This document shows positions 33,920-41,307 of a stretch of DNA of 64,000 nt, one piece after another. The stretch covers positions 1 to 64,000 of the forward strand of contig JAFKFN010000002.1 of the NCBI GenBank assembly GCA_017308255.1, in the 5' to 3' direction. The stretch's first letter is position 1. Each line of letters begins with the position of its first letter. The stretch is from Altererythrobacter sp. (GTDB lineage Bacteria > Pseudomonadota > Alphaproteobacteria > Sphingomonadales > Sphingomonadaceae). Under the pieces are notes generated by a model. It was not told where the DNA came from. It worked only from the letters and a program-made list of their open reading frames with translations, and made no database searches. The translations under genes and the position numbers were made by a program.

Positions 33920-34312
33920 ATGACTGCACCGCCCGTCCGCCTCGGCTTCTTCAAGCTCAACGTGCCGGAAATGGAGCCGGCGCTGGCCTTCTGGCGCGAG
34001 GCATTCGGCTTCGCCGTCACTACCAGTTTCGACGAGCCGGATTTCGCCGAGCATATGCTGGCGCTGCCCGGGCAGGAGGCCGGCCCGCACTTGCTGCTGG
34101 TGGCCTGGAAAGACAAGCGGGATGTTTCCGTCGGGCCTGGCCATGGCCCGGTGGGCCTGATCTGCCAGGATATCGCCGCCAGTCACGCGCGTGCGCTTGC
34201 CCACGGGGCGCAGCCGATCACCGGCCTGTTCGAAGCCGCCGGCGTGCGGATCGCCCTGCTGAAAAGCCCCCAGGGCCACGAGATCGAGCTGATCCAGCTA
34301 CCTGATAGTTGA
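33920..34312 (+). CDS. VOC-superfamily (glyoxalase-like) protein
   Basis: 130-residue cytoplasmic protein of two beta-alpha-beta-beta-beta units: 'VRLGFFKLNVPEMEPALAFWREAFGF' at the start and 'GVRIALLKSPQGHEIELIQL' at the end. The terminal 'GHEIELIQ' carries the conserved Glu of metal-binding members. Reaction unknown (isomerase, dioxygenase and resistance members exist). It is divergent from the flippase gene and followed by a type B palindrome. Confidence 0.85.
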   Translation: MTAPPVRLGFFKLNVPEMEPALAFWREAFGFAVTTSFDEPDFAEHMLALPGQEAGPHLLLVAWKDKRDVSVGPGHGPVGLICQDIAASHARALAHGAQPITGLFEAAGVRIALLKSPQGHEIELIQLPDS

Positions 34313-34319
34313 GAGATAT

Positions 34320-34398
34320 TCGTCATTGCGAGCGTAGCGAAGCAATCCAGGGCCGCGCGGCACCGCCCTGGATTGCTTCGCTACGCTCGCAATGACGA
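34320..34398. repeat. Intergenic inverted-repeat element, type B, copy 2
   Basis: Perfect 33-bp arms (34320-34352 and 34366-34398) around a 13-base spacer, arms beginning TCGTCATTGCGAGCGTAGCG. Compared with copy 1 at 7281-7361, one arm base is changed (C to T) and the pairing base in the other arm changes with it (G to A), so pairing is kept. It lies between the convergent VOC and ligase genes, where it could stop transcription from both sides. Confidence 0.85.
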
Positions 34399-34423
34399 GA
34401 TGTTGGCGGAGGCAATCGCCCCC

Positions 34424-35467
34424 CTAAACCGCCGCCTCCAGAACCTGCGTCAGCGCCTCCGGGCGCAGCTCATGCTCGAGCTGGTCCATTGTGCATTGCG
34501 AGGGCGCCTTGTCCGGCCGCCAGCGCAGGAAGGTGGTGCCGTGGCGGAAACGCCGGCCGGTCACCTGGTCGTAGATCACCTCCGCCACGAGTTCCGGCCG
34601 CAGCGGCACCCATTCCCGGCTGCGCCCCTGGCTCCACCGGCTTGGGCCGCCGGGCGAGCTGCCGGTGAAGGCGGACGCGCCCCGCAATGGCCGCAGCTTC
34701 GCCAGCAGGGCGGAACGATCCTCTGCCGTGAACGACGAGGTGAAGCCGACCGAGTTCAGATTCCCCTCGCTGTCGTACAGGCCCAGAAGCAGGGAGCCCA
34801 GCGTGCCGCCCGACAGCCGATAGCCGCCGACGACGCAATCGGCCGTGCGCTGCTGCTTGACCTTGACCATCGCCCGCTCGCCCGGCCGATAGGGTTCGTC
34901 GCGCCGCTTCGCCACGACTCCGTCCAGCGCTCCGCCGCTGCCGGCGAACCACTGCTCGGCGATGCGCCTGTCACGCGTGCAGGGCGACAGGGCCAGGCGC
35001 GGCCCGGCGGCGCGGTCCATGAATCGTTCCAGTTCCGCGCGGCGCGCCGACAGCGGCTCGTCCGCAAGGGCCTTGCGGCCCAGCAGCAGGCAGTCGAACA
35101 CCATCAGCTGCGCCGGCGTCTCGCGCGACAGCTTCTCGATGCGAGAGGCGGCGGGATGAAGGCGCAGTTGCAGCGCGGCGAATGAAAGCGTGTCCCCCAC
35201 CGGCAGGATCAGTTCGCCATCCAGCACGAAGCGGCTGGCCCCAAGCCCCCGCAGCGCCTCGGCGATCTCGGGAAAGTAGCGGGCCAGCGGCTTGCCCGAT
35301 TTGCTCATCAGTTCCACCGCGTCGCCATCGCGGAATGCCAGGCAGCGAAAGCCATCCCACTTCGGCTCGAACTGCCAGTGCTCGCCGGGCGGCAGTGCAT
35401 CCGTCAGCCGCGCCTCCATGGGCTGCGTATCAAGGGCAAGCGGCAGAGCGATCGAAGCGGCGGCCAT
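34424..35467 (-). CDS. ATP-dependent DNA ligase (LigC-like)
   Basis: 347-residue ligase. The adenylation nucleophile is Lys36 in 'FEPKWDGFR' (K-x-D-G), and further nucleotidyltransferase motifs are 'RFVLDGELILP', 'GVVAKRRDEPYRPGE' and 'MVKVKQQRTADCVVGGY'. The C-terminal OB fold is 'LVAEVIYDQVTGRRFRHGTTFLRW' (in parts). It has no attached polymerase or phosphoesterase domain, so it is LigC-type rather than multifunctional LigD, and no Ku gene is adjacent. Start at ATG 35465-35467. Confidence 0.92.
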   Translation of the reverse strand: MAAASIALPLALDTQPMEARLTDALPPGEHWQFEPKWDGFRCLAFRDGDAVELMSKSGKPLARYFPEIAEALRGLGASRFVLDGELILPVGDTLSFAALQLRLHPAASRIEKLSRETPAQLMVFDCLLLGRKALADEPLSARRAELERFMDRAAGPRLALSPCTRDRRIAEQWFAGSGGALDGVVAKRRDEPYRPGERAMVKVKQQRTADCVVGGYRLSGGTLGSLLLGLYDSEGNLNSVGFTSSFTAEDRSALLAKLRPLRGASAFTGSSPGGPSRWSQGRSREWVPLRPELVAEVIYDQVTGRRFRHGTTFLRWRPDKAPSQCTMDQLEHELRPEALTQVLEAAV

Positions 35468-35502
35468 GCTTCGCCAATGAACCGCGCGGCGAACGGGTTC
35501 CG

Positions 35503-36450
35503 TCAGGCATATTCTTCGGCGAAGACCGATATCGTGCGATAATTCGGATCCTGCAGCACGCTCGAAACCAGGAAAGCCTGCACCGCATCGCAACGCGCAT
35601 CGCCGCCGGCATCCTTGCGGAAGGACAGCAGGCGCCAGTTCTCCAGCGGATAGAGCAGGATCACCTCGCCGCGCATCTCCGGTGGAAGGATGGCATCCGC
35701 GAAAGAGGCGATGCCGACGCCGCGTTCCAGCATTGCCGCCATGACGTCGTAATATTGCGTGTGGCCGATCACCCGGCGGGGGCGGATGCGGTGCCGCTCG
35801 AAGAATTGCAGCATCTCGCGCTCCTGCGCGCTGGCGGCCAGCGGCATGATGAACGGCAGGGTGTTGAGCAGTTCCGGCTGGAGCGGCAGCTGCCGGCCTT
35901 CCGCGAACTTGCGGTGGCCGTAGATGCCGCCGCGAACCAGCGCCAGCTGGCGGAAATGCGGTTCCACCGAACGATCGGCGCGGCGGTGGATCAGCGCGAA
36001 ATCGTATTGCCCGTCTTCCAGGTCGCGCGCCAGGCTGCCACTCGGCGCCCGCGCCTCGAACGCCAGGTCCACGCCGGGATTGGCGGTGAAGAAACGGTCA
36101 AGCTTGGGGCGGATATAGGCATCGAGCATGCCTTGCCCGATCAGCACGGTATAGCGGACCGATTCCGCCTCGTCCGCCGAGTGCCGGCGATGGGCGGCGA
36201 GCGCTTGGGCCGCCGCCTGGAACGCGTGCAGATCGTCGAGAAAGGCCATGCCTTCCGCCGTCAGCGTCGGCCGCTGGCCGGGCCTGCGGTCGAACAGCGT
36301 AAGGCCAAGCTGTTCCTCCAACACTTTCATCTGGTTGCTGACCGAAGCCTGCGAAATGCCGAGCGTTTCCGCGCTGCGCCGGAAGCTGCGGGTGGTGCAC
36401 AGGCTGGAAAAGACTTCCAGCTGGCGCAAGGTGAAAGGCAAGTGCGGCAT
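35503..36450 (-). CDS. LysR-family transcriptional regulator
   Basis: 315 residues. The N-terminal HTH reads 'LRQLEVFSSLCTTRSFRRSA' then 'LGISQASVSNQMKVLEEQLG', and an effector-binding domain follows (about 95-300). The gene is divergent from a TonB receptor and sulfatase, separated by 119 bp, the classic arrangement for a LysR regulator and its target. Effector unknown; a sulfated or desulfated small molecule is a natural guess from context. Confidence 0.93.
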   Translation of the reverse strand: MPHLPFTLRQLEVFSSLCTTRSFRRSAETLGISQASVSNQMKVLEEQLGLTLFDRRPGQRPTLTAEGMAFLDDLHAFQAAAQALAAHRRHSADEAESVRYTVLIGQGMLDAYIRPKLDRFFTANPGVDLAFEARAPSGSLARDLEDGQYDFALIHRRADRSVEPHFRQLALVRGGIYGHRKFAEGRQLPLQPELLNTLPFIMPLAASAQEREMLQFFERHRIRPRRVIGHTQYYDVMAAMLERGVGIASFADAILPPEMRGEVILLYPLENWRLLSFRKDAGGDARCDAVQAFLVSSVLQDPNYRTISVFAEEYA

Positions 36451-36470
36451 TATCGGCTTTCACTCATATC

Positions 36471-36486
36471 ATAACCTGAAGATTAT
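36471..36486. promoter_or_regulatory. Candidate LysR operator between regulator and TonB receptor
   Basis: The 16-bp stretch ATAACCTGAAGATTAT is a near-palindrome (six of eight positions pair, outer ATAA/TTAT exact) at the start of the divergent gap. A related ATTATCGGC/ATTATCGCC direct repeat brackets it (near 36448 and 36482). Identified by eye only. Confidence 0.35.
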
Positions 36487-36569
36487 CGCCTGTCATCACT
36501 TTGCGATGCGTTGCTTTGCAGCGGCCAAGCGGCGACGCCGCCCTTCATAAGCCTGAGGGGAGGGAAATC

Positions 36570-39500
36570 ATGGAATTCATGGAATCGGGCCTGCGTGCCC
36601 GCCGCCGAGCGCGTGCGCGCTTCTGGATCGTGGGGGCGAGCACGATCGCGCTGGCGTTTTCGGCCGGCGCGGCGCGGGCTCAGGAAACCGCCGCCACCTC
36701 GGCGCAGGACGGTGCGACGATCGTCGTCACCGGCTCGCGCCTGGTGACGAACGGCATGGAATCGCCGGTTCCGGTAACGGCCGTCCAGGCGGAGGAACTG
36801 GAAGCGATGGATCCCGGCGCGCTGATCAACAGCGTCAGCCAGCTGCCGCAATTCTACGGAAACTCCACGCCCAACAACAGCAACTTCTTCGTCCGCGGCG
36901 GCACCGGCAATCTCAACTTGCGCGGCCTCGGCGCCAATCGCACGCTGACCCTGCTCAACGGCCGCCGCGTGCCTTCGACCAGCGCCTTCGGCGGGGTGGA
37001 CATCAACCTGTTTCCCGAAGCCATGATCAGCGGCATCGAAACGGTAACCGGCGGCGCGTCGGCCGCTTACGGCACCGATGCCGTGGCCGGCGTGGTCAAC
37101 TTCCTGCTCAATACCAATTTCGAGGGGATCGAGGCGGGCCTGCAAGGCGGGATCACCGAGCGGGGCGATGGCGAGAATTACGAGGCCAAGCTGGCCTTCG
37201 GCACCCGCATCGGCGATCGCGGGCACTTGCTCGTCGCCGCGTCGCGGGCGGAGCAGGACGGCATCCACGATCTCACCAGCCGGGATTGGTATCAGGGCTG
37301 GGGCGCGGTGCAGGTCGGCGGAGTGTGGGCCGATTATCCGCACGTCCATTCGATCTCGGCCTCGTTCGACGGGATCATCTCCGCGCCTGGCACGGTGATC
37401 AACGGCCTCGCCTTCAATCGTGACGGCGGCTACGCGCCTTTCCAGCTCGGCTCTCCCTCGCAAGGCGTGGTGGGCGGGGCGGGCCCCGCCGCCGGCCGCG
37501 CTTCCGGCGGGGGCGGTGACGATCTCAACGGCGAGGCTTTCACGCTCTACCCGGATACCGATCGCTACTCGATCTTCGCTTATGGCGACTATGAGGTGAG
37601 CGACAATGTCACGCTGTTTGCCCAGTACATGCGCGGTTACAACCACCAGTTCCAGTACAACACGCCGCGCAGCTCGCTCTACGGATCGCCCACCGCGATC
37701 ACGATCTTCCAGGACAACGCCTTCCTGCCGGAATCCCTGCGCACTCTGATGCAGGAAAACGATATCCCCTCGTTCTCGCTGCGCCGGGCGGGCAGCCTGG
37801 AGGATATCGGGGATGTGTGGTTCGAAGATCGCACCACCCAGAACGTCGGCACCGCCGGCTTCAAGGCCAATATCGCCAGCGGCGGCTTCCTCGATGGCTG
37901 GCAGGTCAACGGCTATTACCAATATGGCCGCAGCCGCCGCGTGTGGGACCAGTATTCGCTGCGGGTGGACCGCATCTTCGCCGCCGTGGACGCGGTGGAG
38001 GATGAAGGCGGCAACGTCGTCTGCCGCGTGTCCACCTTTGCCGGCGGGGCGGCGGCCTTCCCCGGGTGCCAGCCGATCAACCTGTTCGGCCGGGGCAACG
38101 CCTCGGCGGCGGCGGTCGACTATGTGATGGGCAACGATGTCGGCCAGCATGTCGATACGCCGCTCTACTTCGCCAATCTCGGCTATATCGGCGAGACGCT
38201 GTCCTATGACGCGGTGGCGCCCAAGCGGAACATTACGACCTTCCAGCAGCACTTCGCCGAGGTTTCGGCCCATGGCGAGCTGTTCCAGCTGCCGGCCGGG
38301 GCCGTCTCGCTGGCGATCGGCGCTTCCTATCGCAAGGAATCGATCCGCCAGATCGTGCAGGACACCACCAACCAGCCTTCGAACCATGATGGCGGTGTCC
38401 GCCCGGTCATGTGCAATAATGCGGAGATCGGCCTGCGCGGCGTCAACGGCGCCGATTGCGCCAATACCGTGGGCTTCCAGTTCTCCAAGGTCTCCAACAT
38501 CCAGGGCGAGGCGGACGTCAAGGAAGCCTTCGCCGAAACCCTGATCCCGCTGTTCGACGACGGCGCGGGCCGCAGCGCGACGCTGAATCTCTCCGGCCGC
38601 TGGGCGGACTATTCCGGATCGGGCACGATCTGGGCCTACAAGGGCGGCATCGACATCTCGCTGACGGAAGACGTGCGCCTGCGCGGCACCTATTCGCGCG
38701 ACGTGCGGGCCGGCAACCTGTCGGAACGCTTCGACAAGACGGGCGGCACGGGCAACGTGCTCGACCCCCGCACCGGCGCCCAGAACGCCACCTGGGCCGG
38801 GCAGACCTATCAGGTGACGATCTTTTCCGGCGGCAATCCCGCGATCAAGCCGGAGAGCGCCGATACCTTCACCGCCGGCGTGGTGTTCCAGCCGGTGTTC
38901 GCCCCCGGCCTGTCCGCTTCGGTGGATTGGTACACGGTCAATATCAGCGATGCGATCGCCACGGTCGGCACCAACGAAGTGGCCCGCCGCTGCTTCGCCG
39001 AGAATGACCCGCAGTTCTGTTCCCTGGTGACGACCGATCCCGCGCAGGACGGCAAGATCATCCTGGTAGGCAACCAATACGTGAACGTGGCCCAGTCGCG
39101 CGTGCAGGGCGTCGATGCGGAGCTGGGCTATCGCTCCGATGTGCGCCTGCTCGGCGGGGACGAGCAACTGGGCGCGCGGGTGTTCCTCAGTTGGCTGCTC
39201 GATCGGTCGGATGTCGGCGCCACGGGCACCGTCACCCGGTTCGACGGGCTGACCGGCCTGGCCCCCGATACCGGCGCGCAAGGCCTGTTCCCCAAGCTCA
39301 AGATCACCGGCAATGTGAACTATCGGAACGGCCCGTTCTCCGCCTTCCTGCAGGGGCGCCTGATCGGCCAGGGCACGCGGACGTTCCTCTTCGGGCCGGC
39401 CCCGGCCGTGGAAGGGGTGAACATCGCCGACAATTCGGTGCCGGCGGTATTCTATGCCGATCTGCGGCTGTCCTACGATCTGTCGCTGCTCGGCGCGGAA

Positions 39501-39656
39501 ACGCAAATCTGGGGCTCGGTCACCAACCTGTTCGACCGGGCTCCGCCGATAACCGGCACTTATTCCACTTTCACCGGCACTTCGGGCCAATACAACGCCG
39601 GATTGTTCGACGTGCTGGGGCGGCGATTCACGGTGGGGGTCAAGCTGCGGATGTGA
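36570..39656 (+). CDS. TonB-dependent receptor (outer membrane)
   Basis: 1028-residue outer-membrane active transporter. The signal ends near 'FSAGAARAQ'. The TonB box region is 'GATIVVTGSRL', followed by the plug domain with 'FVRGGTGNLNLRGLGANRT' and 'ETVTGGASAAYGTDAVAGVV' (about 65-200), then the 22-strand barrel. The C-terminus ends in 'RRFTVGVKLRM', with a hydrophobic/aromatic-type terminal strand. The ATG at 36570 follows GGGGAGGGAAA. It is divergent from a LysR gene and upstream of a sulfatase, 124 bp apart, so import of a sulfate ester or its product is plausible. There is no STN domain, hence no sigma signalling. Confidence 0.94.
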   Translation: MEFMESGLRARRRARARFWIVGASTIALAFSAGAARAQETAATSAQDGATIVVTGSRLVTNGMESPVPVTAVQAEELEAMDPGALINSVSQLPQFYGNSTPNNSNFFVRGGTGNLNLRGLGANRTLTLLNGRRVPSTSAFGGVDINLFPEAMISGIETVTGGASAAYGTDAVAGVVNFLLNTNFEGIEAGLQGGITERGDGENYEAKLAFGTRIGDRGHLLVAASRAEQDGIHDLTSRDWYQGWGAVQVGGVWADYPHVHSISASFDGIISAPGTVINGLAFNRDGGYAPFQLGSPSQGVVGGAGPAAGRASGGGGDDLNGEAFTLYPDTDRYSIFAYGDYEVSDNVTLFAQYMRGYNHQFQYNTPRSSLYGSPTAITIFQDNAFLPESLRTLMQENDIPSFSLRRAGSLEDIGDVWFEDRTTQNVGTAGFKANIASGGFLDGWQVNGYYQYGRSRRVWDQYSLRVDRIFAAVDAVEDEGGNVVCRVSTFAGGAAAFPGCQPINLFGRGNASAAAVDYVMGNDVGQHVDTPLYFANLGYIGETLSYDAVAPKRNITTFQQHFAEVSAHGELFQLPAGAVSLAIGASYRKESIRQIVQDTTNQPSNHDGGVRPVMCNNAEIGLRGVNGADCANTVGFQFSKVSNIQGEADVKEAFAETLIPLFDDGAGRSATLNLSGRWADYSGSGTIWAYKGGIDISLTEDVRLRGTYSRDVRAGNLSERFDKTGGTGNVLDPRTGAQNATWAGQTYQVTIFSGGNPAIKPESADTFTAGVVFQPVFAPGLSASVDWYTVNISDAIATVGTNEVARRCFAENDPQFCSLVTTDPAQDGKIILVGNQYVNVAQSRVQGVDAELGYRSDVRLLGGDEQLGARVFLSWLLDRSDVGATGTVTRFDGLTGLAPDTGAQGLFPKLKITGNVNYRNGPFSAFLQGRLIGQGTRTFLFGPAPAVEGVNIADNSVPAVFYADLRLSYDLSLLGAETQIWGSVTNLFDRAPPITGTYSTFTGTSGQYNAGLFDVLGRRFTVGVKLRM

Positions 39657-39780
39657 TTGGCACTGGAAGACTTGGCGTGTGCCGGGCCATAAGCTCCGGG
39701 CCAGGCACCGTTGCCGGGGCGGCTCACTCACTTGGCGGGGGTGGCCGCCCCCTTATCCTTAGAGGAGGAACCTGCGAGAA

Positions 39781-41217
39781 ATGACTGACAGCATCAAGGG
39801 CCCGCGGCTGACGCGCCGCACGGCATTGGCCGGTGCACTGGGTGCCGCGGCGGTGGCCACCGTGGCGAGGCCCACCCTGGCCCAGGCGCCGGGCCGCAAG
39901 CCCAATGTCCTTTACATCATGGCCGACGATCTCGGTTACGCCGACCTGTCCTGCTACGGCCGCCGCGAATACGAGACGCCGGTGCTCGACCGGCTGGCGA
40001 CGCAGGGCATGATGTTCCTCCACGCCTATGCCAACAGCGCGGTCTGCACGGCCACGCGCGTGGCGCTGATCACCGGGCGTTATCAATACCGGTTGCCCGT
40101 GGGCTTGCAGGAGCCGCTGGGCGCGCAGGACGTAGGCCTGCCGGGCGCAAACGAGCATCCCACCATCGCCTCGCTGATGCGGGATGCCGGCTATCGCACC
40201 AGCCTGATCGGCAAGTGGCACATGGGCTCGCTGCCCAAGTACGGGCCGCTGCAGAGCGGCTATGACGAGTTCTGGGGCCTGCGCGGCGGCGGGGTCGATT
40301 ATTACCGCCACGGCTTCAACGGCAACGTGGACTTGTGGGACGGCGACACCAAGGTGGAGGAGGCCGGCTACATGACCGATCTCATCGCCGATCGCACGAT
40401 TACCACGCTCGAGCGCCGGGCGGCGGACAAGCGGCCGTTCTTCATCAGCCTCCATTTCACCGCCCCACACTGGCCGTGGGAAGGCGACGACGAGGAAGGC
40501 AAGGCGGAATCCGACCGGATCGCCGCCTCCAGCAATCCCGCTGCCTTCATGCATTATGACGGCGGCACGATGGAAACCTACGCCACGATGATGCGCTCGC
40601 TCGACAGCAACATCGGCCGCGTGCTCGCGCGCCTTGGCGAACTGGGCCTGGAAAACGATACCATCGTGGTGTTCACCAGCGACAACGGGGGGGAACGCTT
40701 CTCCGACACCTGGCCCTTCACCGGCAAGAAGACGGAACTGCTGGAAGGCGGCCTGCGCATTCCGGCGATCGTCCGCTGGCCCGGCGTGATCGCGCCGGGG
40801 GGCACCAGCGACGTGCCGATCATGTCGATGGATTGGTTGCCCACCTTCGTGGCGGCGGGCGGCGGCAAGCTGGATCCGGCCTATCTGCCCGATGGGGTGG
40901 ATATCCGCCCCGCCTTGCTCGGCCGCACCCTGCCAGACCGTTCGCTGTTCTGGCGCTTCAAGAACAGGAACCAGAAGGCGGCGCGGCGGGGCAGCTACAA
41001 ATATCTGTCGATCAACGGCAACGAGTTCCTGTTCGACGTGGTGAACGATCCCCTGGAACGCGGTAACCTGAAGGATCGGATGCCGGATCGCTTCGCCGAA
41101 CTGAAAGCCGCGTTCGACGCGTGGGATGCCACCATGCTGCACGATCCGAAGGCCCCCAGCTTCGGCATCTCCCCGACCCAGCAGGCCGACCACTTCGCGC
41201 CCGATCCGGGGACATAG
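39781..41217 (+). CDS. Sulfatase (arylsulfatase-type, FGly-dependent), exported
   Basis: 478-residue alkaline-phosphatase-superfamily sulfatase. It has a twin-arginine-like N-terminus (RLTRRTALAGALGAAAV), so it is probably folded and exported through Tat. Metal-binding Asp49-Asp50 are in 'NVLYIMADDLGYADLSCYG'. The formylglycine site is CTATR at 89-93 (Cys-type C-x-A/P-x-R), and 'LIGKWHMGSLPKYGP' and 'FTSDNGGERF' supply the other active-site blocks. A GC hairpin (near 39735-39752) and an AGGAGG site 12 bases before the ATG lie in the leader. It is probably co-regulated with the upstream TonB receptor. An FGE or anSME maturase would have to be elsewhere. Confidence 0.92.
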   Translation: MTDSIKGPRLTRRTALAGALGAAAVATVARPTLAQAPGRKPNVLYIMADDLGYADLSCYGRREYETPVLDRLATQGMMFLHAYANSAVCTATRVALITGRYQYRLPVGLQEPLGAQDVGLPGANEHPTIASLMRDAGYRTSLIGKWHMGSLPKYGPLQSGYDEFWGLRGGGVDYYRHGFNGNVDLWDGDTKVEEAGYMTDLIADRTITTLERRAADKRPFFISLHFTAPHWPWEGDDEEGKAESDRIAASSNPAAFMHYDGGTMETYATMMRSLDSNIGRVLARLGELGLENDTIVVFTSDNGGERFSDTWPFTGKKTELLEGGLRIPAIVRWPGVIAPGGTSDVPIMSMDWLPTFVAAGGGKLDPAYLPDGVDIRPALLGRTLPDRSLFWRFKNRNQKAARRGSYKYLSINGNEFLFDVVNDPLERGNLKDRMPDRFAELKAAFDAWDATMLHDPKAPSFGISPTQQADHFAPDPGT

Positions 41218-41307
41218 CCGGGCGCGTGGCTATGGGGGAACCCGCCTGGATGGCGGGCCCGCCGCCCTTTCGAACAGCAAGGTCTGGCAGAGAAGCCTGA
41301 ACGCGCG

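Noticed and set aside
33842-34279. N-terminal extension of the MOP flippase
   Set aside because: It is antisense to the VOC gene, hydrophilic, and the membrane protein has a proper start at 33841.
36483-39731. A 1082-codon minus-strand open frame opposite the TonB receptor
   Set aside because: Same artefact: composition typical of reverse-complemented high-GC coding DNA, no motif, and the plus-strand receptor is unmistakable.
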